DNA of 64,000 bases, taken from contig NC_088326.1 in the NCBI RefSeq assembly GCF_910592395.1, positions 12,221,001 to 12,285,000 of the forward strand, written 5' to 3'. Shown piece by piece: positions 21,397 through 33,400 of the stretch; position 1 is the first letter of the stretch, and every line of letters starts with the position of its first letter. The DNA comes from Lineus longissimus. Taxonomy: Eukaryota; Nemertea; Pilidiophora; Heteronemertea; Lineidae. Below the pieces are notes generated by a model. The model was not told where the DNA came from, did not search any database, and was given only the letters and a program-made list of their open reading frames with translations. The position numbers and the translations under genes were made by a program.

Positions 21397-22209
21397 GTTA
21401 AAGCACAATGATCCCTGTTTGTGTCGGTGAGCCACGTCACGATAACCAAATACACCAAGCGTATATGGTTAAAGCACAATGGTCCCTGTTTGTGTCGGTG
21501 AGCCCTGTCACGATAACCAAATACACCAAGCGTATATGGTTAAAGCACAATGATCCCTGTTTGTGTCGGTGAGCCCTGTCACGATAACCAAATACACCAA
21601 GCGTATATGGTTATAGCACAATGGTCCCTGTTTGTGACGGTGAGCCACGTCACGATAACCAAATACACCAAGCGTATATGGTTAAAGCACAATGGTCCCT
21701 GTTTGTGACGGTGAGCCTCGTCACGATAACCAAATACACCAAGCGTATATGGTTAAAGCACAATGGTCCCTGTTTGTGTCGGTGAGCCTCGTCACGATAA
21801 CCAAATACACCAAGCGTATATGGTTAAAGCACAATGGTCCCTGTTTGTGTCGGTGAGCCTCGTCACGATAACCAAATACACCAAGCGTATATGGTTAAAG
21901 CACAATGGTCCCTGTTTGTGTCGGTGAGCCACGTCACGATAACCAAATACACCAAGCGTATATGGTTATAGCACAATGGTCCCTGTTTGTGTCGGTGAGC
22001 CTCGTCACGATAACCAAATACACCAAGCGTATATGGTTAAAGCACAATGGTCCCTGTTTGTGTCGGTGAGCCTCATCGCGATAACCAAATACACCAAGCG
22101 TATATGGTTAAAGCACAATGGTCCCTGTTTGTGTCGGTGAGCCTCATCGCGATAACCAAATACACCAAGCGTATATGGTTAAAGCACAATGGTCCCTGTT
22201 TGTGTCGGT
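21397..22209. repeat. 71-bp tandem satellite, 11 full copies plus a partial
   Basis: Monomers start at 21397, 21468, 21539 and so on every 71 bp to 22178. The monomer begins GTTAAAGCACAATGGTCCCT and ends ACCAAGCGTATATG. Copies differ at only a few sites, mainly the triplets after GTGAGCC and TCACG versus TCGCG in the last two. There are no unique spacers, so it is not CRISPR-like. Confidence 0.97.
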
Positions 22210-25101
22210 CTATCATCGTCATCAGTATCTCCTGGCCTGGCCTGCACAGCTAAAAGCTGAATAGGTTTAAGGACACCTGTAGCAAAACGATTGTAAAAAT
22301 GGGGAGTTTTAAACGGCCCAGTTAAAACCTAAGGCGGGAATAAACTTCCATTGAAAAATGTTAGTAGTTTTGAGTTCCCCTCAGGTGGTCGATTATGTAG
22401 CCAATGAGCTGCATCAGAAGTCATCCCCACTTTAGTTATTTTTACCACTAGTTAGTCTAAATAAAGACTTGGGCCATGACTGGATCTCTTTAACTAGACA
22501 GTGGTGATATCTCAGAAAGATACCTGAGAAAAAACATCTGACAATTATGTAATCGTTGGTTAAATCAGAATCTCCAGGTAAAAATAGATGAATGATATTT
22601 TCTAGGTACTACAAAGTATACAGGTGAACTCAGCTTTACAATCTTACTATGCCCTGCTCTAAGATAAGATATGCTAAAGAATCTAAAGAAAGTTCTTGAA
22701 GAGAAATTGTTGTGTTTTCGTCTTTGGAATAGCTGATAAATCGCTAGGTAAGTCCAAAAATAAAAAGTTCATAAGGACTTTTTAGGCCTTTTGATTAGAA
22801 AGATAGTTGACAGAGTATACTAAGGCGTACTTGTTAAAATTGCCTAAGATAGGTTTGAGATGTAGTGAAGGGGTGTTCTTTTTGTTACTGTGGAGATGCA
22901 TAGCTTAAATGTGATATCTGTGTGATCTTACAAACTAGACCAGTGGAGGCCCGCTAACCTATTTTACGCAGGAATTTTCTTTCCGTGCAGGACTTTGCTC
23001 CTTAACTCCAAGTAAGTCTCATCTCAGAGTTCAAAAGGGTCAAAATAAACCCACGCCCACACGCAATTCAGGTGCAAATTACCCACTTGGAGGTAACGAT
23101 TTCCGTGCGGGCACAACACAAATTGAAATTCGCCAAGCCAGATTTACACAAATTTGTACCGATATGAATTGACGGTGCTAAAATTGTTGTCCGGAGTCTA
23201 CATTTGGGTGTGAATTGGCGTGGTGTTATCTCATCTTACGTTGTGGTGACACTTGGTGTGTCGGAGTATTTGTGATGGGGTCATTGGTCAAACACTTGAT
23301 ATTCAACTTCAAGTGACAGATTTCGATGAGAATTTTCAAAACCTGGCTATAGATCCCTGACACCTCTGTGGCAAATCTTAGTAAGGCAAGCTGCTGTAAC
23401 TAGATAAGAGGGCAAACAGAACCTACTGATGTGAGTATTAGAAGGTGTCCGTAACCCTTAATATTCAAGTTTGTCAGTGAGTGATAGATTTTGATGATTT
23501 TAAGAACTTGCTATAAATTCCTGACATCCCTGTGGTAAATCACAGGCATGTTGTCTGCTCTAACCAGCAGGCAGATGGAACCTTCTGATGTCGTAAAAAA
23601 CACATTTGTGACTTTTTGGCTCATGGTGGGGACAACACCGCAGTGTCCGTCGTCCGTTGTCGTCAAGTAATTAGGTCTTTCACTAATGGCAGGATTAAGT
23701 GTGGCCATTTTCGGGAACAGTTATTTTTTGCCCTCTGCTCAAAGAAGTGTTTCTCTATTTCTAAATGAGCCTTCCTCAAGGCACGAAGTCATCAAAGCAT
23801 AAACATACAATATAATTTTGAAAGTATCTCTAAGCTAGAAACAAAAGGTACATTACACAGTCGGACAGGCCTTCAGGCTGAGGAATTGAAAGATGAAAAA
23901 AATACCCTTAAAGGGCAAAATATGTGTGAATGGAAATTACCTGGCCTTTCTTTGCAGATGGTACCTTAAACACAACGAGATATCTAGGTTACATGTAGGT
24001 GTCAAATGTTCCGGTTTCATAGTAAGTGATGAGAAACTGGGGCATTTAGTTTCAAAGGTAAGGTCACAATGCAATAACTCAAAACCAACAAAAAACACAT
24101 TAGTCAAAATTATTTCCAGGAATTGAAGTTTTCTGAAAAAGTAACCTGTCTGACAACTTTCTCAGCATTAAAAAACACTTAAAATCTAACAACACACATT
24201 TCAGAATCCACTAAACCAACAAAAAAGGCTTTGCGGAAACGCTCATCCTAAAATGTAAAAAATACCCCCAAAGAATGATACGAAAAATGTGTATTCTTTA
24301 AAAATGATAATACTGGTTCTGCTGGTGTGTTTGTTCCGTCCGCTGACCGCACAAAACCGTTTTTGCTCATCCTTTATGGATCCGGTTGCATTGTAGACAT
24401 TTCGGGTGAAAAAATATTTGGGTGTGTTTGCCCAAAAGGTGCTTGGTTGGTGTTCGTGTCTGTTTTATCAAACTTCCTGTTTGTTCTGTTATGGGATATG
24501 TACGATTCAGTCAGATTAACCCTTAAAGGGCCTTATCCCTCCATTCAACTACATGTATTCCTAAAAAGTTCATTTATATGGTGAGAAAATGTGCTAAACT
24601 GATTCCGTTTACTTCAACAATAGCAGTACCCTTGGAATGAATTCCAAGTTTTCCAAGAATCAGGCAATTATTTTAATGTTAGAAAATGAAAAAAAGCTCC
24701 CAATAAAAAGTAAAATAGATATGACTATTTCAGAGTGCTCGTCATGTGCTTTCCAATGAATGGTCATGTCAATACACTTCGGCCATTCATTTCTAGCATT
24801 GCGTGTCTTGTAAAGTATCATCAACAGATGGCACCACTGGTGGCGAGGACTTTCGATATTGCCTCTGCCCTATTCTTACTGAGGGTTGCGTGCTATAGTC
24901 TCAATAGATACTTAATTTATCTTTATAAAGGTGTTACTAGACCTGATCATTGCTGACATCAACACATCACCAATAAATAGTTTTAAAAAAAAGATGAATG
25001 GATCCTGTCAGGTGATACACTTACTGCTCACACAACTCGACATAACAATTAACATGTCTTCAACTTTGCAGAATATTCTCACAAAATCATTCATAAATTC
25101 T
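22210..25101. other. No gene recognised
   Basis: 2.9 kb of AT-rich sequence after the satellite. Two weakly similar paragraphs (about 23270-23400 and 23460-23590, with GATAGATTTTGATGA and CCTGTGGTAAATC words) suggest an old duplication. Confidence 0.55.
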
Positions 25102-25121
25102 GGGGGGGGGGGGGGGGGGGG
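25102..25121 (+). repeat. Poly(G) run of 20
   Basis: Twenty consecutive G residues, with G-quadruplex potential. It sits about 65 bp upstream of a family B copy. A 13-base G run (36828-36840) likewise sits about 85 bp from another family B copy. Confidence 0.95.
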
Positions 25122-25184
25122 TGCATATGATATTGCACTTAAGTAATTTTGTAATTTTTCATGGATGATTTTGAAAAAGGAAAG

Positions 25185-25541
25185 GTAGGTTTCTTTCTTA
25201 AAATGAAGAACCATGATCAGCCCCAAAAAATTTTGGCTTTGACAATTTTTCAGAATTTTGGACTTATGAAAAAATTCAACTCTGAAGGTTGAAAAAATTT
25301 CTGAGTCCAAATATTTTTTTCACTTGTTTTTTTTTCTGCTCAAAAATGAAGAAATATCATCAGCCCCCAAAAAATTTAGGCATTGAAAATTTTTTCAGAA
25401 TTTTGAAGTTCAACAATTTTGGCGGGAAAACCTAATCATGCATTTGTCCCCGGACTTTCAACTTCACTGACGCGACCACCCCGGTAATGCGACCATTCAA
25501 CCTCGGTCCCATGAGTGGTCCTGTTACTGGGGTTCTACTTT
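25185..25541 (+). mobile_element. Family B element, uninterrupted copy
   Basis: Contains the same series of words as the 19-kb copy, including AAATTTTGGCTTTGACAATT, TGGCGGGAAAACCTAATCAT and ATTCAACCTCGGTCCCATGA, ending ACTGGGGTTCTACTTTA. It lies just after a 20-base G run. Confidence 0.8.
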
Positions 25542-26271
25542 ATACAAAATGGAGGTTGAGTTGCATTGATAAAGGTTTAAAATTTCTAAACCAAAGTTGC
25601 TTTTAGAAAAGAGGATGTCCACATCCTTTGATGATAAAAAGGAGGAATCATCTACCCGCTACATGTACCTGAAGATAATCGTCGCGAAATGTGGTTTTTA
25701 TAAAAGTCGTGTCTATAAACCTTTGGCAATAGAAAACTTTGAGAAACCTACAGAAATGTTGATAAAACTTACCAGCAATTGATATCAAAAAGGCATTCAT
25801 GCCCCTGGAAAATTGTCGCATAACTCTGGTGTCGTTTACAAATTCAAATAAAGGTTTTGTTACTTTTGCAAATCTTAGTAAGAGTAACCTTCCTTTCTAT
25901 ATCAATTGCCAGAGTTAGAAAAAGTGGGGCAAGTCTCCGAGGGGAGGGTTGACAATGTATATAAATGTTTTGATCAATTATGACAAAGAAAATACGAAAC
26001 TTATATTCCTTTTAGTATCATGCCATCCCTGAGGACAAATGTCGACATGGACATTTAAAACGGAAGTTTAGAAATATGTAAATAATAAATAAGAATGCAC
26101 AAGATGAAACTGATATATCTCTCAGATGAATATGTTAAAGCGAGATTTGCATTCCCTGGGGGAAGGTTTCAAGGTGGTAGGCTTCGTAAAAAGGAATTGT
26201 CTGTCTTAACTTTGTGAAACTGACGGAAATGGTATGTTGTCTATAGGGCTATACAGATGTTGACGAAATGT
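25542..26271. other. No gene recognised
   Basis: AT-rich unique sequence; nothing supported. Confidence 0.6.
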
Positions 26272-26540
26272 GAGGTGTCCTGATTAGTGAGGTCAAATTG
26301 AATGGAAACAACCAATTTTTGTCAAAAGCTAGTGTCCTTGATAGAGAGGGTGATCTTACTACATGTGTCTGCTACAGGAGGTTAGCTGCATATTGTGAGC
26401 CTTTCAATGCGGACACCTCTATAAGGGTGACATACTCTCTATGAAGGACTCGCATATTGGTCCAGGATAGGTCAACTTTGACCTCTGTAATCAGGACACC
26501 TCGCTATTAAGGACAACATTGGACAGCCTGAAGGCTGTCA
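26272..26540. mobile_element. Two adjacent degraded family A MITE copies in opposite orientation
   Basis: 26272-26385 reads in reverse (GAGGTGTCCTGATTAG, TTGAATGGAAACAACCAA). 26400-26540 reads forward (CCTCTGTAATCAGGACACC, GCTATTAAGGACAACA). Both have lost most of the termini. Confidence 0.7.
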
Positions 26541-26770
26541 TTTTGTTTTAGGTATTTCAGTCGACCTTAAACACTCTTGGCCTGACAAAGCTATCCCTAA
26601 TTGAGAAGTGTCCGGATTACAGAGGCCATTGTGGACATATATAAATCAACAAAAAGAGGGTGAAACACATAGCCTCATTTGACCTCCCCAGCCCAAGTCT
26701 AATGTACCTTTTTGGGCAATTATCCTTACAATACTCTTACAATACTCAGACACCCATACAATAATTACAG

Positions 26771-26926
26771 GGACTTCTTTATTGCCGAAAACGACCATTA
26801 AGGGACCGTGTCACCTAGCGACCATTTGCCAAAAATTTCTCGAATCGTTCATGTTTGTTGATTGCCGCGGTCAGTGGATGGACGTACAGACAGGGAACGG
26901 GACATTGCCATCTTATGGTTTGATTG
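26771..26926 (+). CDS. Candidate internal exon of an unrecognised gene
   Basis: 156 bp bounded by an acceptor-like AATAATTACAG and a strong donor TTGATTG|GTGAGT, open in exactly one frame throughout (includes KFLESFMFVDCRGQWMDVQT). No homologue is recognised and no neighbouring exon was found. Confidence 0.15.
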
Positions 26927-27354
26927 GTGAGTACACGTCATGTCAATTTGATTTTGTAATCAGGCGTCTTTTTTTACGGAGGGGTGGACGATTGATCTAA
27001 TTGCATGTCCACACTGTTTTGTCCTGTTGTACATCATATGATACTGGATGATATTTCATGGCCAATTGGCACATGCATCACCCTGGGTTCCTGCGGTTTG
27101 TATCACCAATATCCCGTAATACGTGATAATTGATAACATGACTTTACGATGTCGGTGGGGTTCTCATCGCATCTTCTCTCAAGTGGAGTTAAGCGCCCCG
27201 CAAATGACCGATTGTTGCCACTGCGACCTGCAACTATGTTCGAATGTGACAAAAAAGTCTTGTTCGTTTGCTTTACCTGCAACATGAATTAGTCATTGCT
27301 GCCATCTGCAAGTAACATCAAACGCAGCGATAACCGGTTTTACCCGCAGACGAG

Positions 27355-27560
27355 CGATGTTTTGTCCCTCCGACGCTCAGCGGAAGGGGGACATGAAAAT
27401 ACCCTCCCTCCGTCTGTCAGTCCATCTGTGGGTAGGTCTGTCTGTCTGTCCATCTGACCACTTGTGAGCGTGATATCTGAAACAAGATAAATAAGGTGTC
27501 TTGGCCAAGGACATTGACATGTCAAAATCGAACCTACCACCTCCCAGATAACCATCAGAA
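27355..27560 (-). repeat. Dispersed repeat with (TCTG)n tract
   Basis: TTTGTCCCTCCGACGCTCAG, then CCCTCCGTCTGTCAGTCC and a short (GTCT)n run, then CTTGTGAGCGTGATATCTGA. Looks like a decayed dispersed element of low complexity; no second full copy is in the window. Confidence 0.4.
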
Positions 27561-27579
27561 GTGACTAACCCCTCAGTTG

Positions 27580-27661
27580 ATATCTCTTATCAGGACACAT
27601 CTATATTAAGGACAGCACTTGTCAGTTCCGAGGGTGTCCTTTATAGAGAGGTTCTATTGTA
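27580..27661 (+). mobile_element. Family A MITE fragment
   Basis: 3' part only: ATCAGGACACATCTATATT, then GAGGGTGTCCTTTATAG and the end GGTTCTATTGTA. Confidence 0.7.
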
Positions 27662-27845
27662 ATTAACTCCATTGACTGGGATGGAGAGTGCAGATCGCCT
27701 GAAAAATTTAGATTTGTCCACTGTCAATAGATAATGCAACGAGTGATGTTGATTATCGGGCAGGAGACAATATGTCTGGCGAAGATGGCCACTGAAGACA
27801 AATGGTCTACTGTAACTCTTGATGGTTTGGAGATGTCTGATGTAT

Positions 27846-28080
27846 GGGGCAGCAGTAGCGTAGTGGAAGAGTCGGCCTCATGATCAGGAGGTCGTGGGTT
27901 CGACTCCTGGACAAGTCACTTGGTTCCCCTACTGGTCGAGTTCAAGTGAGCGCCTTCTGGTTGCTACTTGAAACCCCTGCTTGATTTCTGAGGAGCGGGT
28001 AATAATGATTTTCAGATTTACGGAGGACAAAGAGGTGCTTTGCCCCCATGAACGAAAGGCTACCTACAGGTCTGAAATGT
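27846..28080 (+). mobile_element. tRNA-derived SINE of a second type
   Basis: Head TAGCGTAGTGGAAGAGTCGG (A box) and GGTCGTGGGTTCGACTCC (B box), with a CAT triplet where an anticodon would lie. The body AAGTCACTTGGTTCCCCTAC follows. The acceptor stem does not pair well, so this is not called a functional tRNA gene. Confidence 0.7.
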
Positions 28081-29327
28081 TGCCTTTAGTGACAACATAA
28101 TGAGCTAAACAGGGATGCATAAAGTAGACCCATCATGGGAAAAATATAAGTCTCCCCATGAAACCGATCACTTTTAGTCCTTTCCCTCACCCCTAGCACT
28201 TGTGATATGGCCCCTCTGTCCCCCTTCCGAGCCCTGTGACCCTTACCCTCAGTATTTTTATAAAGAGAACCTCCATCCCTATTGATTCCCTGTCGCTACA
28301 AGTACACGATATATTTCTCTTCGACGACGGTGGCATTTTCTGTGTCCAGCTTCCGTTGCCATGGAAACCACATTTTTGAAATACATACACGGGAATGCTC
28401 TTTTTCGCTGGTATGGGTCTGGCGTAAAGTAGCAATATGTCCTCCTAGATTGAGTGATCTTTGTCAGTTAGCGTTAAGGGAGTGAGTGATGGAAAGACGG
28501 AGTGGCTGCTGGTGAATTGTCAGCTCAGGAACAAGTTTTCCTGCTCATTTTTGCCCCCATTTTGGCAAAAATGCTGTTGGCCTTCGTTGTTGATGAAGCC
28601 CTGCACAGTTTGGGTGAGCCCTGTCAATTATCATTAGGAGAGTGATTGATAGGGAAGCGAGTGGGGGGGGGGATATTTCACAGAAGGTTTAGGATGGTGG
28701 CCCCCTTCCCATATCTGCAGAGTTAATTAATTTGGGGTTTGAAGTTATTTTATTCCGGTAAGAAAATATAGCGGCAATAAAATTGTTACTTGTATCACTA
28801 GGGACAGAATGGCTTGATAAGATAAATTTTCTTCTTAGAAAAGGCACTGCGACTAAAATAGAAAGTCGCAATTTTAATTGGCACCTGGTAACGGAACGCG
28901 TGTCGGCAACCTCTCAGATCTAATGTCCAGTGTCGCACCTCCAGAAATAGGTCCGGCAATTCAGCGCTTACACCTCAGTGGACAATGGTCATCGAGAAAC
29001 AATCACTCTCCGTAATGATTGATGGATGGAGGTGGGAAAATGAGGAATCGGTGAAGTCGTTATGGACCTGAGTGGCCCTGGTCACTGGGGATAGAAGTTA
29101 CCCAGACAAAGACGATTGGTCCAAGTCCTGTAACCAGTTGAGAACTTTTTGACGGAGACTTGAAGGACAAGATTTGTGACAATTGTAGATTGTGTTTGAT
29201 TTGTTATGGACCAAGGCCCAATGGTTCAAAACAAGTGACCCTAAAGACATGTAATTTTTGTCTGCTACAAAAAAAAACGCCTAAAAACTCAGCTTTTTAT
29301 AAAATGTTTTAGTAATGTCTAGTCAAC
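28081..29327. other. No gene recognised
   Basis: Two similar words near 28450-28500 and 28610-28660 (GTCAGTTAGCG / GTCAATTATCATTAGG with AGTGATTGAT) suggest a decayed duplication. Otherwise unremarkable. Confidence 0.5.
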
Positions 29328-29383
29328 TTTTTAGCTCACCTCTTAGCAGAGGTGAGCTTATCCCATACCGTGGCGTCCGTCGT

Positions 29384-29436
<53 letters not shown>

Positions 29437-30475
29437 CGTCGTCCGTTAGCAGGGCACGTTTCGTAACTGTTAGAGCTATTGAGTTGAAACTTGGTACACA
29501 TGTACCCTTATGTAATGACACCTTGGAGACTAAGTTTCGGTCCGATTCGTTTCATGGTTTGGCCACCAGGGGGACAAACGTTAAAAGTGAAAATATGCAA
29601 TATCTCCCTTAATAGTAGTCGGGAAATTTTGAAAAAAATATGGTAGGTACTTCTAGCAAAGGTGCATCATATATCCTCCGGGTTTTTGATTTGACCTCCT
29701 TTTCAAGGTCACAGAGGTCAAATGGTGTAAATTGGCCGTTAGGATGTAACGATGGCACGTTTCTAAACTGCAATGACTATTGATACCAAATTTGGTACAC
29801 ATTTACCCCTTAGTCAGGTGATCTCAGGGACCGAAGTTTGGTCCAATATGATTCACCACTTGACCACCAGGGGGCAAAATCCAAAAACCTTAAAAATGCG
29901 ATTATTCCTTAACTTCTTGCCCAATTGCCACCAATTTGATATCATGGGTACATCTAACCACCATACAGTATATGTCACACAGGTTTTTAATTTGACCTTC
30001 TTGTCAAGGTCACACAGGTCAAATGGCGTAAATTCGCCGTCAGGCCGTAACTATGGCACGTTTCTTAACTGCAATGACTATTGATCACAAATTAAGTACA
30101 CATGTACCCCTTGGTCAGGTGATCGCAGGTACCGAAGTTTGGTGCGATCTGATTTGCCGTTTGGCCTCCAGGGAGGGGGCCAAATCCTAAATTCTTCAAA
30201 ATGCCATTATTTCTAGTAATGACTTGCCCGATTGGCACCAATTTTATATCATAGGTACATCTAGTTCTAACAACCATTCAATGTGTCACCCGGGTCTTCT
30301 TTGATTTGACCTACTTTTCAAGGTCACATAGGTCGAATGTACTGTAAATTGGCCATTTTGGGGAAATTGTAATTGCTTGGACCTACATCAAACCTAACAC
30401 TACATGACACAATACCATGCTCTTTATCCATCTTTCCTCCACATGAGGTGAGCACAATGGCCCTGGCCATTTCAT
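29328..30475. mobile_element. Family C element with three ~300-bp internal modules
   Basis: Begins TTTTAGCTCACCTCTTAGCA and ends GAGGTGAGCACAATGGCC, so GCTCACCT/AGGTGAGC are inverted termini. After a (GTC)n tract come three tandem modules (about 29445-29740, 29741-30050, 30051-30370). Each runs from GGCACGTTTC...ACTGCAATGACTATT-like sequence through TTGGTACACATGTACCC and CCACCAGGGGG to TTGACCT...CAAGGTCAC. No transposase is present. A related GCTCACC...(GTC)n repeat is, from memory, common in molluscs and some other marine invertebrates. Confidence 0.8.
29375..29447. repeat. (GTC)n / (CGT)n microsatellite inside family C element
   Basis: About 22 GTC triplets with two CCGTC interruptions. 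Open frames across it on both strands code poly-Arg or similar and are artefacts of the triplet repeat. Confidence 0.95.
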
Positions 30476-33400
30476 TTATCAAAAATGTCAAAAATTGTCT
30501 TTTATAATGTACTAAAATCTACTTCTTTTATTTCTGTCACACTTATTTAACGTCTTTATATATATATTATCTTTTGTAAAGTGCTAAGGAAATGATTTTA
30601 TTCATTATTGTAGCACTCTATTTTAATAGATATTATTATCATTATTATTTTAAAAATGTCTCCTTTGCAGGATAATGCATGTTACTTGGCGTTTAGTCTA
30701 AGAACTTAACTGAAGGAGATAATGCAAAGTTGAGTAATGCCAGCGCTTGTGACAAACAATGAAAATCAAAAATATCACACCCCCAATCATATTCAAATCA
30801 TAATTTTCCACATCCTGTCCGACTCTTTATACCCCTTTCTCATTCGCTGTTCATTCTATCCATGGAATTTAAACATAAGAATTTCTCCCGAAATATCTTC
30901 AATGACGGCATATTCTAGGTAACAATCCCTTCTGAAATAAGTCCACCTGACCCAGCATGCAATTCCACAGTCTTTTCTATTGTTCTCAAGCTCTCATACT
31001 GGACAAAATTAGAAATGTTCATCTCTTGAAAGAGTTTCCTGGACAATGTCCGAATTCAAATTATGAGTCCGATGGCGCTGACGCGATTGCCTGAATTGTC
31101 ATTATACTCTTATCTAATTCACCTCCACAGATGACAGCAACCTGCAATAACGATTGTATGCAACAAAAGTATTGTTTCAGACCCCATTCCATTATAGCCA
31201 GTGCCATTAAAAAAAACAGCATCATCTTCTTTTAAACGCTTAATTTTTCAACTGTCTTCCATGAAAAATCATCTCTGAACATAATACCGAATTTGTCTGG
31301 ACCAAATTTGTCAATTGGACGACAAAGGCCAGATTTGAGCAGAAGTTGTTTTCAATCTGACCCTTTCCCATGGTGCCAAGGGGTTACAGATAAAAATCCA
31401 CATCAGATGACAAGTCTACACTTACTTACTTAAGTGTAACAGGATGGTTTAAGACATCAAAGAGAGCTTCATGTTTCTGTAACTCTGTATAGCAGAATCA
31501 GTTGTTGGCACAAGGCTGTCTCCTTGAAGCGTCATCACCAAAGCTTGAATCATACATTGGTCTGGACCCTTGCCTACCCTGGCATGGTTGGACCTTCCAG
31601 GAGTCGGGGCTCTCCCTAGCATAGCCCTTAGAGTCACAGGGACTCACAAGCAGGTGCACCATGGCATGGTCAGGATCCACGACACCCAATGACGACAACA
31701 TTATGTACCAAATTTTATGAAAATGCTTACGAGGGTGCATCTGCTGATGTAAGGTCCATCAATGGGGCCTTGTTTGTCCATCAGCTGACCAAATATATCT
31801 TGGGGGTCCGTCTTAAGGACTTTCAAGTATGTCACTTGAGGGGTCCATCTGTCTTCCCCTTCACTGAGTCCACACAATATCCGCCTGGGGGAAAGGGGAA
31901 ATTTTGGTCGAGATATTAAAAAGGTCCCAAGATCTTGAGGATTATTTGAATTTGACGTTGTTGTGCCTCAAGAGTATCATGTGCTATGAAGTTCCTGATA
32001 AATAATAAATAGGGAAATGTATAAGTCAAATCATGTTTTCGATCAAATTGTTGACTTTTTTTCATTACTGCAGGGGTATGAGTGTGTTAACATTGCTAAA
32101 GGGACAGAAGAATACCATGTTTATTTTTGAGTTAGATGCTGTTCATTTCATGACAACTGGTTTGCAGTACATCCCTCATCCCGACCCCTCCTCACCAAGC
32201 CCCTGTGAAAAATATCGTAAATCGTGGAAAACGATGGGGACACATTCCTTTGTGCCCTATAGCACGCATTGAAAGAATAAGAAAATTTACATTTTACAAC
32301 TTTGAAGAAACAAACAGCATTGAGCATCCGAAATATCCACTCCCGTCAGCGGCGTTCAAGCCTGCACTTGTGCGCCAATCCCCCATTCATTCTCCCCGAC
32401 GACCAACGCCATTTTCAGCGCTAGAAGACACCCTCGTAATGATTTTTGACATTAGGTGAAATTTTCACATTAATGCATCGTCAATGAATGGAAAATCCTC
32501 GTCATAATGGCTTACGCCCCTCGAGGCTAAGCGAGGCATCATCATAGCAGCGCGCGTGTCGCAATTGTTCCAAATATCTCATTATAATACGGCACCCATT
32601 CAATGTCATTTTTCGTGTGCCATTCGCGGGTTCAAAGTTATTTTTGTCCTGACCTCCGTGTTATCTGGAATTACGGCCAACAAGGCTGACTGGGTTCCGT
32701 GAATGTAGAAAGGTGGCGATCATATCTGTAGCGCTGCGTTCTCCATTGTCGTAATCCTCCTGGGTGATATCATGGGCTCTAAGTAGGGTTAATCCCATCT
32801 CAATGGGGCACAAAGCAACTTAGGGGTGGTTTGACGCGAAAGAAGCAGGAGTTACGTTACTAGAAAAGAAACTGATCTGAATAAGTTGAATGAAATGAAT
32901 GCAAGATTTTGCTGGTGATTTCTGAGTAATATCGGATATGTTGAAAATGAAGAGAAAATTGTGCAGCTGATCTGAGGTTTACTGAAAAGTTTCAAGACCG
33001 ATCAGGTTAAAAAGTTAAGCCACATGACATCCTATCGTAGTCGTAGTCGATATCACCCAAAACTTCTTTTGGCAATTGCTCAAAACCATGAAATAAAAGG
33101 GCAACAAATATTTCTGGGTTTTATTTGAATATTGGCTAAGATTGACAATTCCCCCGAGAGACTTATAAAATTAAAAATTCTCCGCAGAAACACCAACCCC
33201 TAATCACAACAGACATGAACAATTTCTAAATTGGGACTTTTTCAAATTTCGCATTCAAGTTACACGAATGTGTACTCTCACAACAAAGCAAAATGTCCAC
33301 CACGATAATCGTCAAGTTTGCGATATTTGACACCTCTTATTATAGACAGCCATTGAGATTTGACCATCTTTCTCAGATTATAATATATGTTTACAGCCAA

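Noticed and set aside
21397-22209. CRISPR-like array
   Set aside because: 71-bp monomers are directly abutting with no unique spacers, and the host is an animal.
27846-27920. Possible tRNA-Met gene (CAT in the anticodon position)
   Set aside because: The acceptor stem does not pair convincingly and the sequence continues into a SINE-like body, so it is called a SINE head.
29336-29612. Arg-rich open frames on both strands around 29.4 kb
   Set aside because: They are translations of the (GTC)n microsatellite within a family C element.
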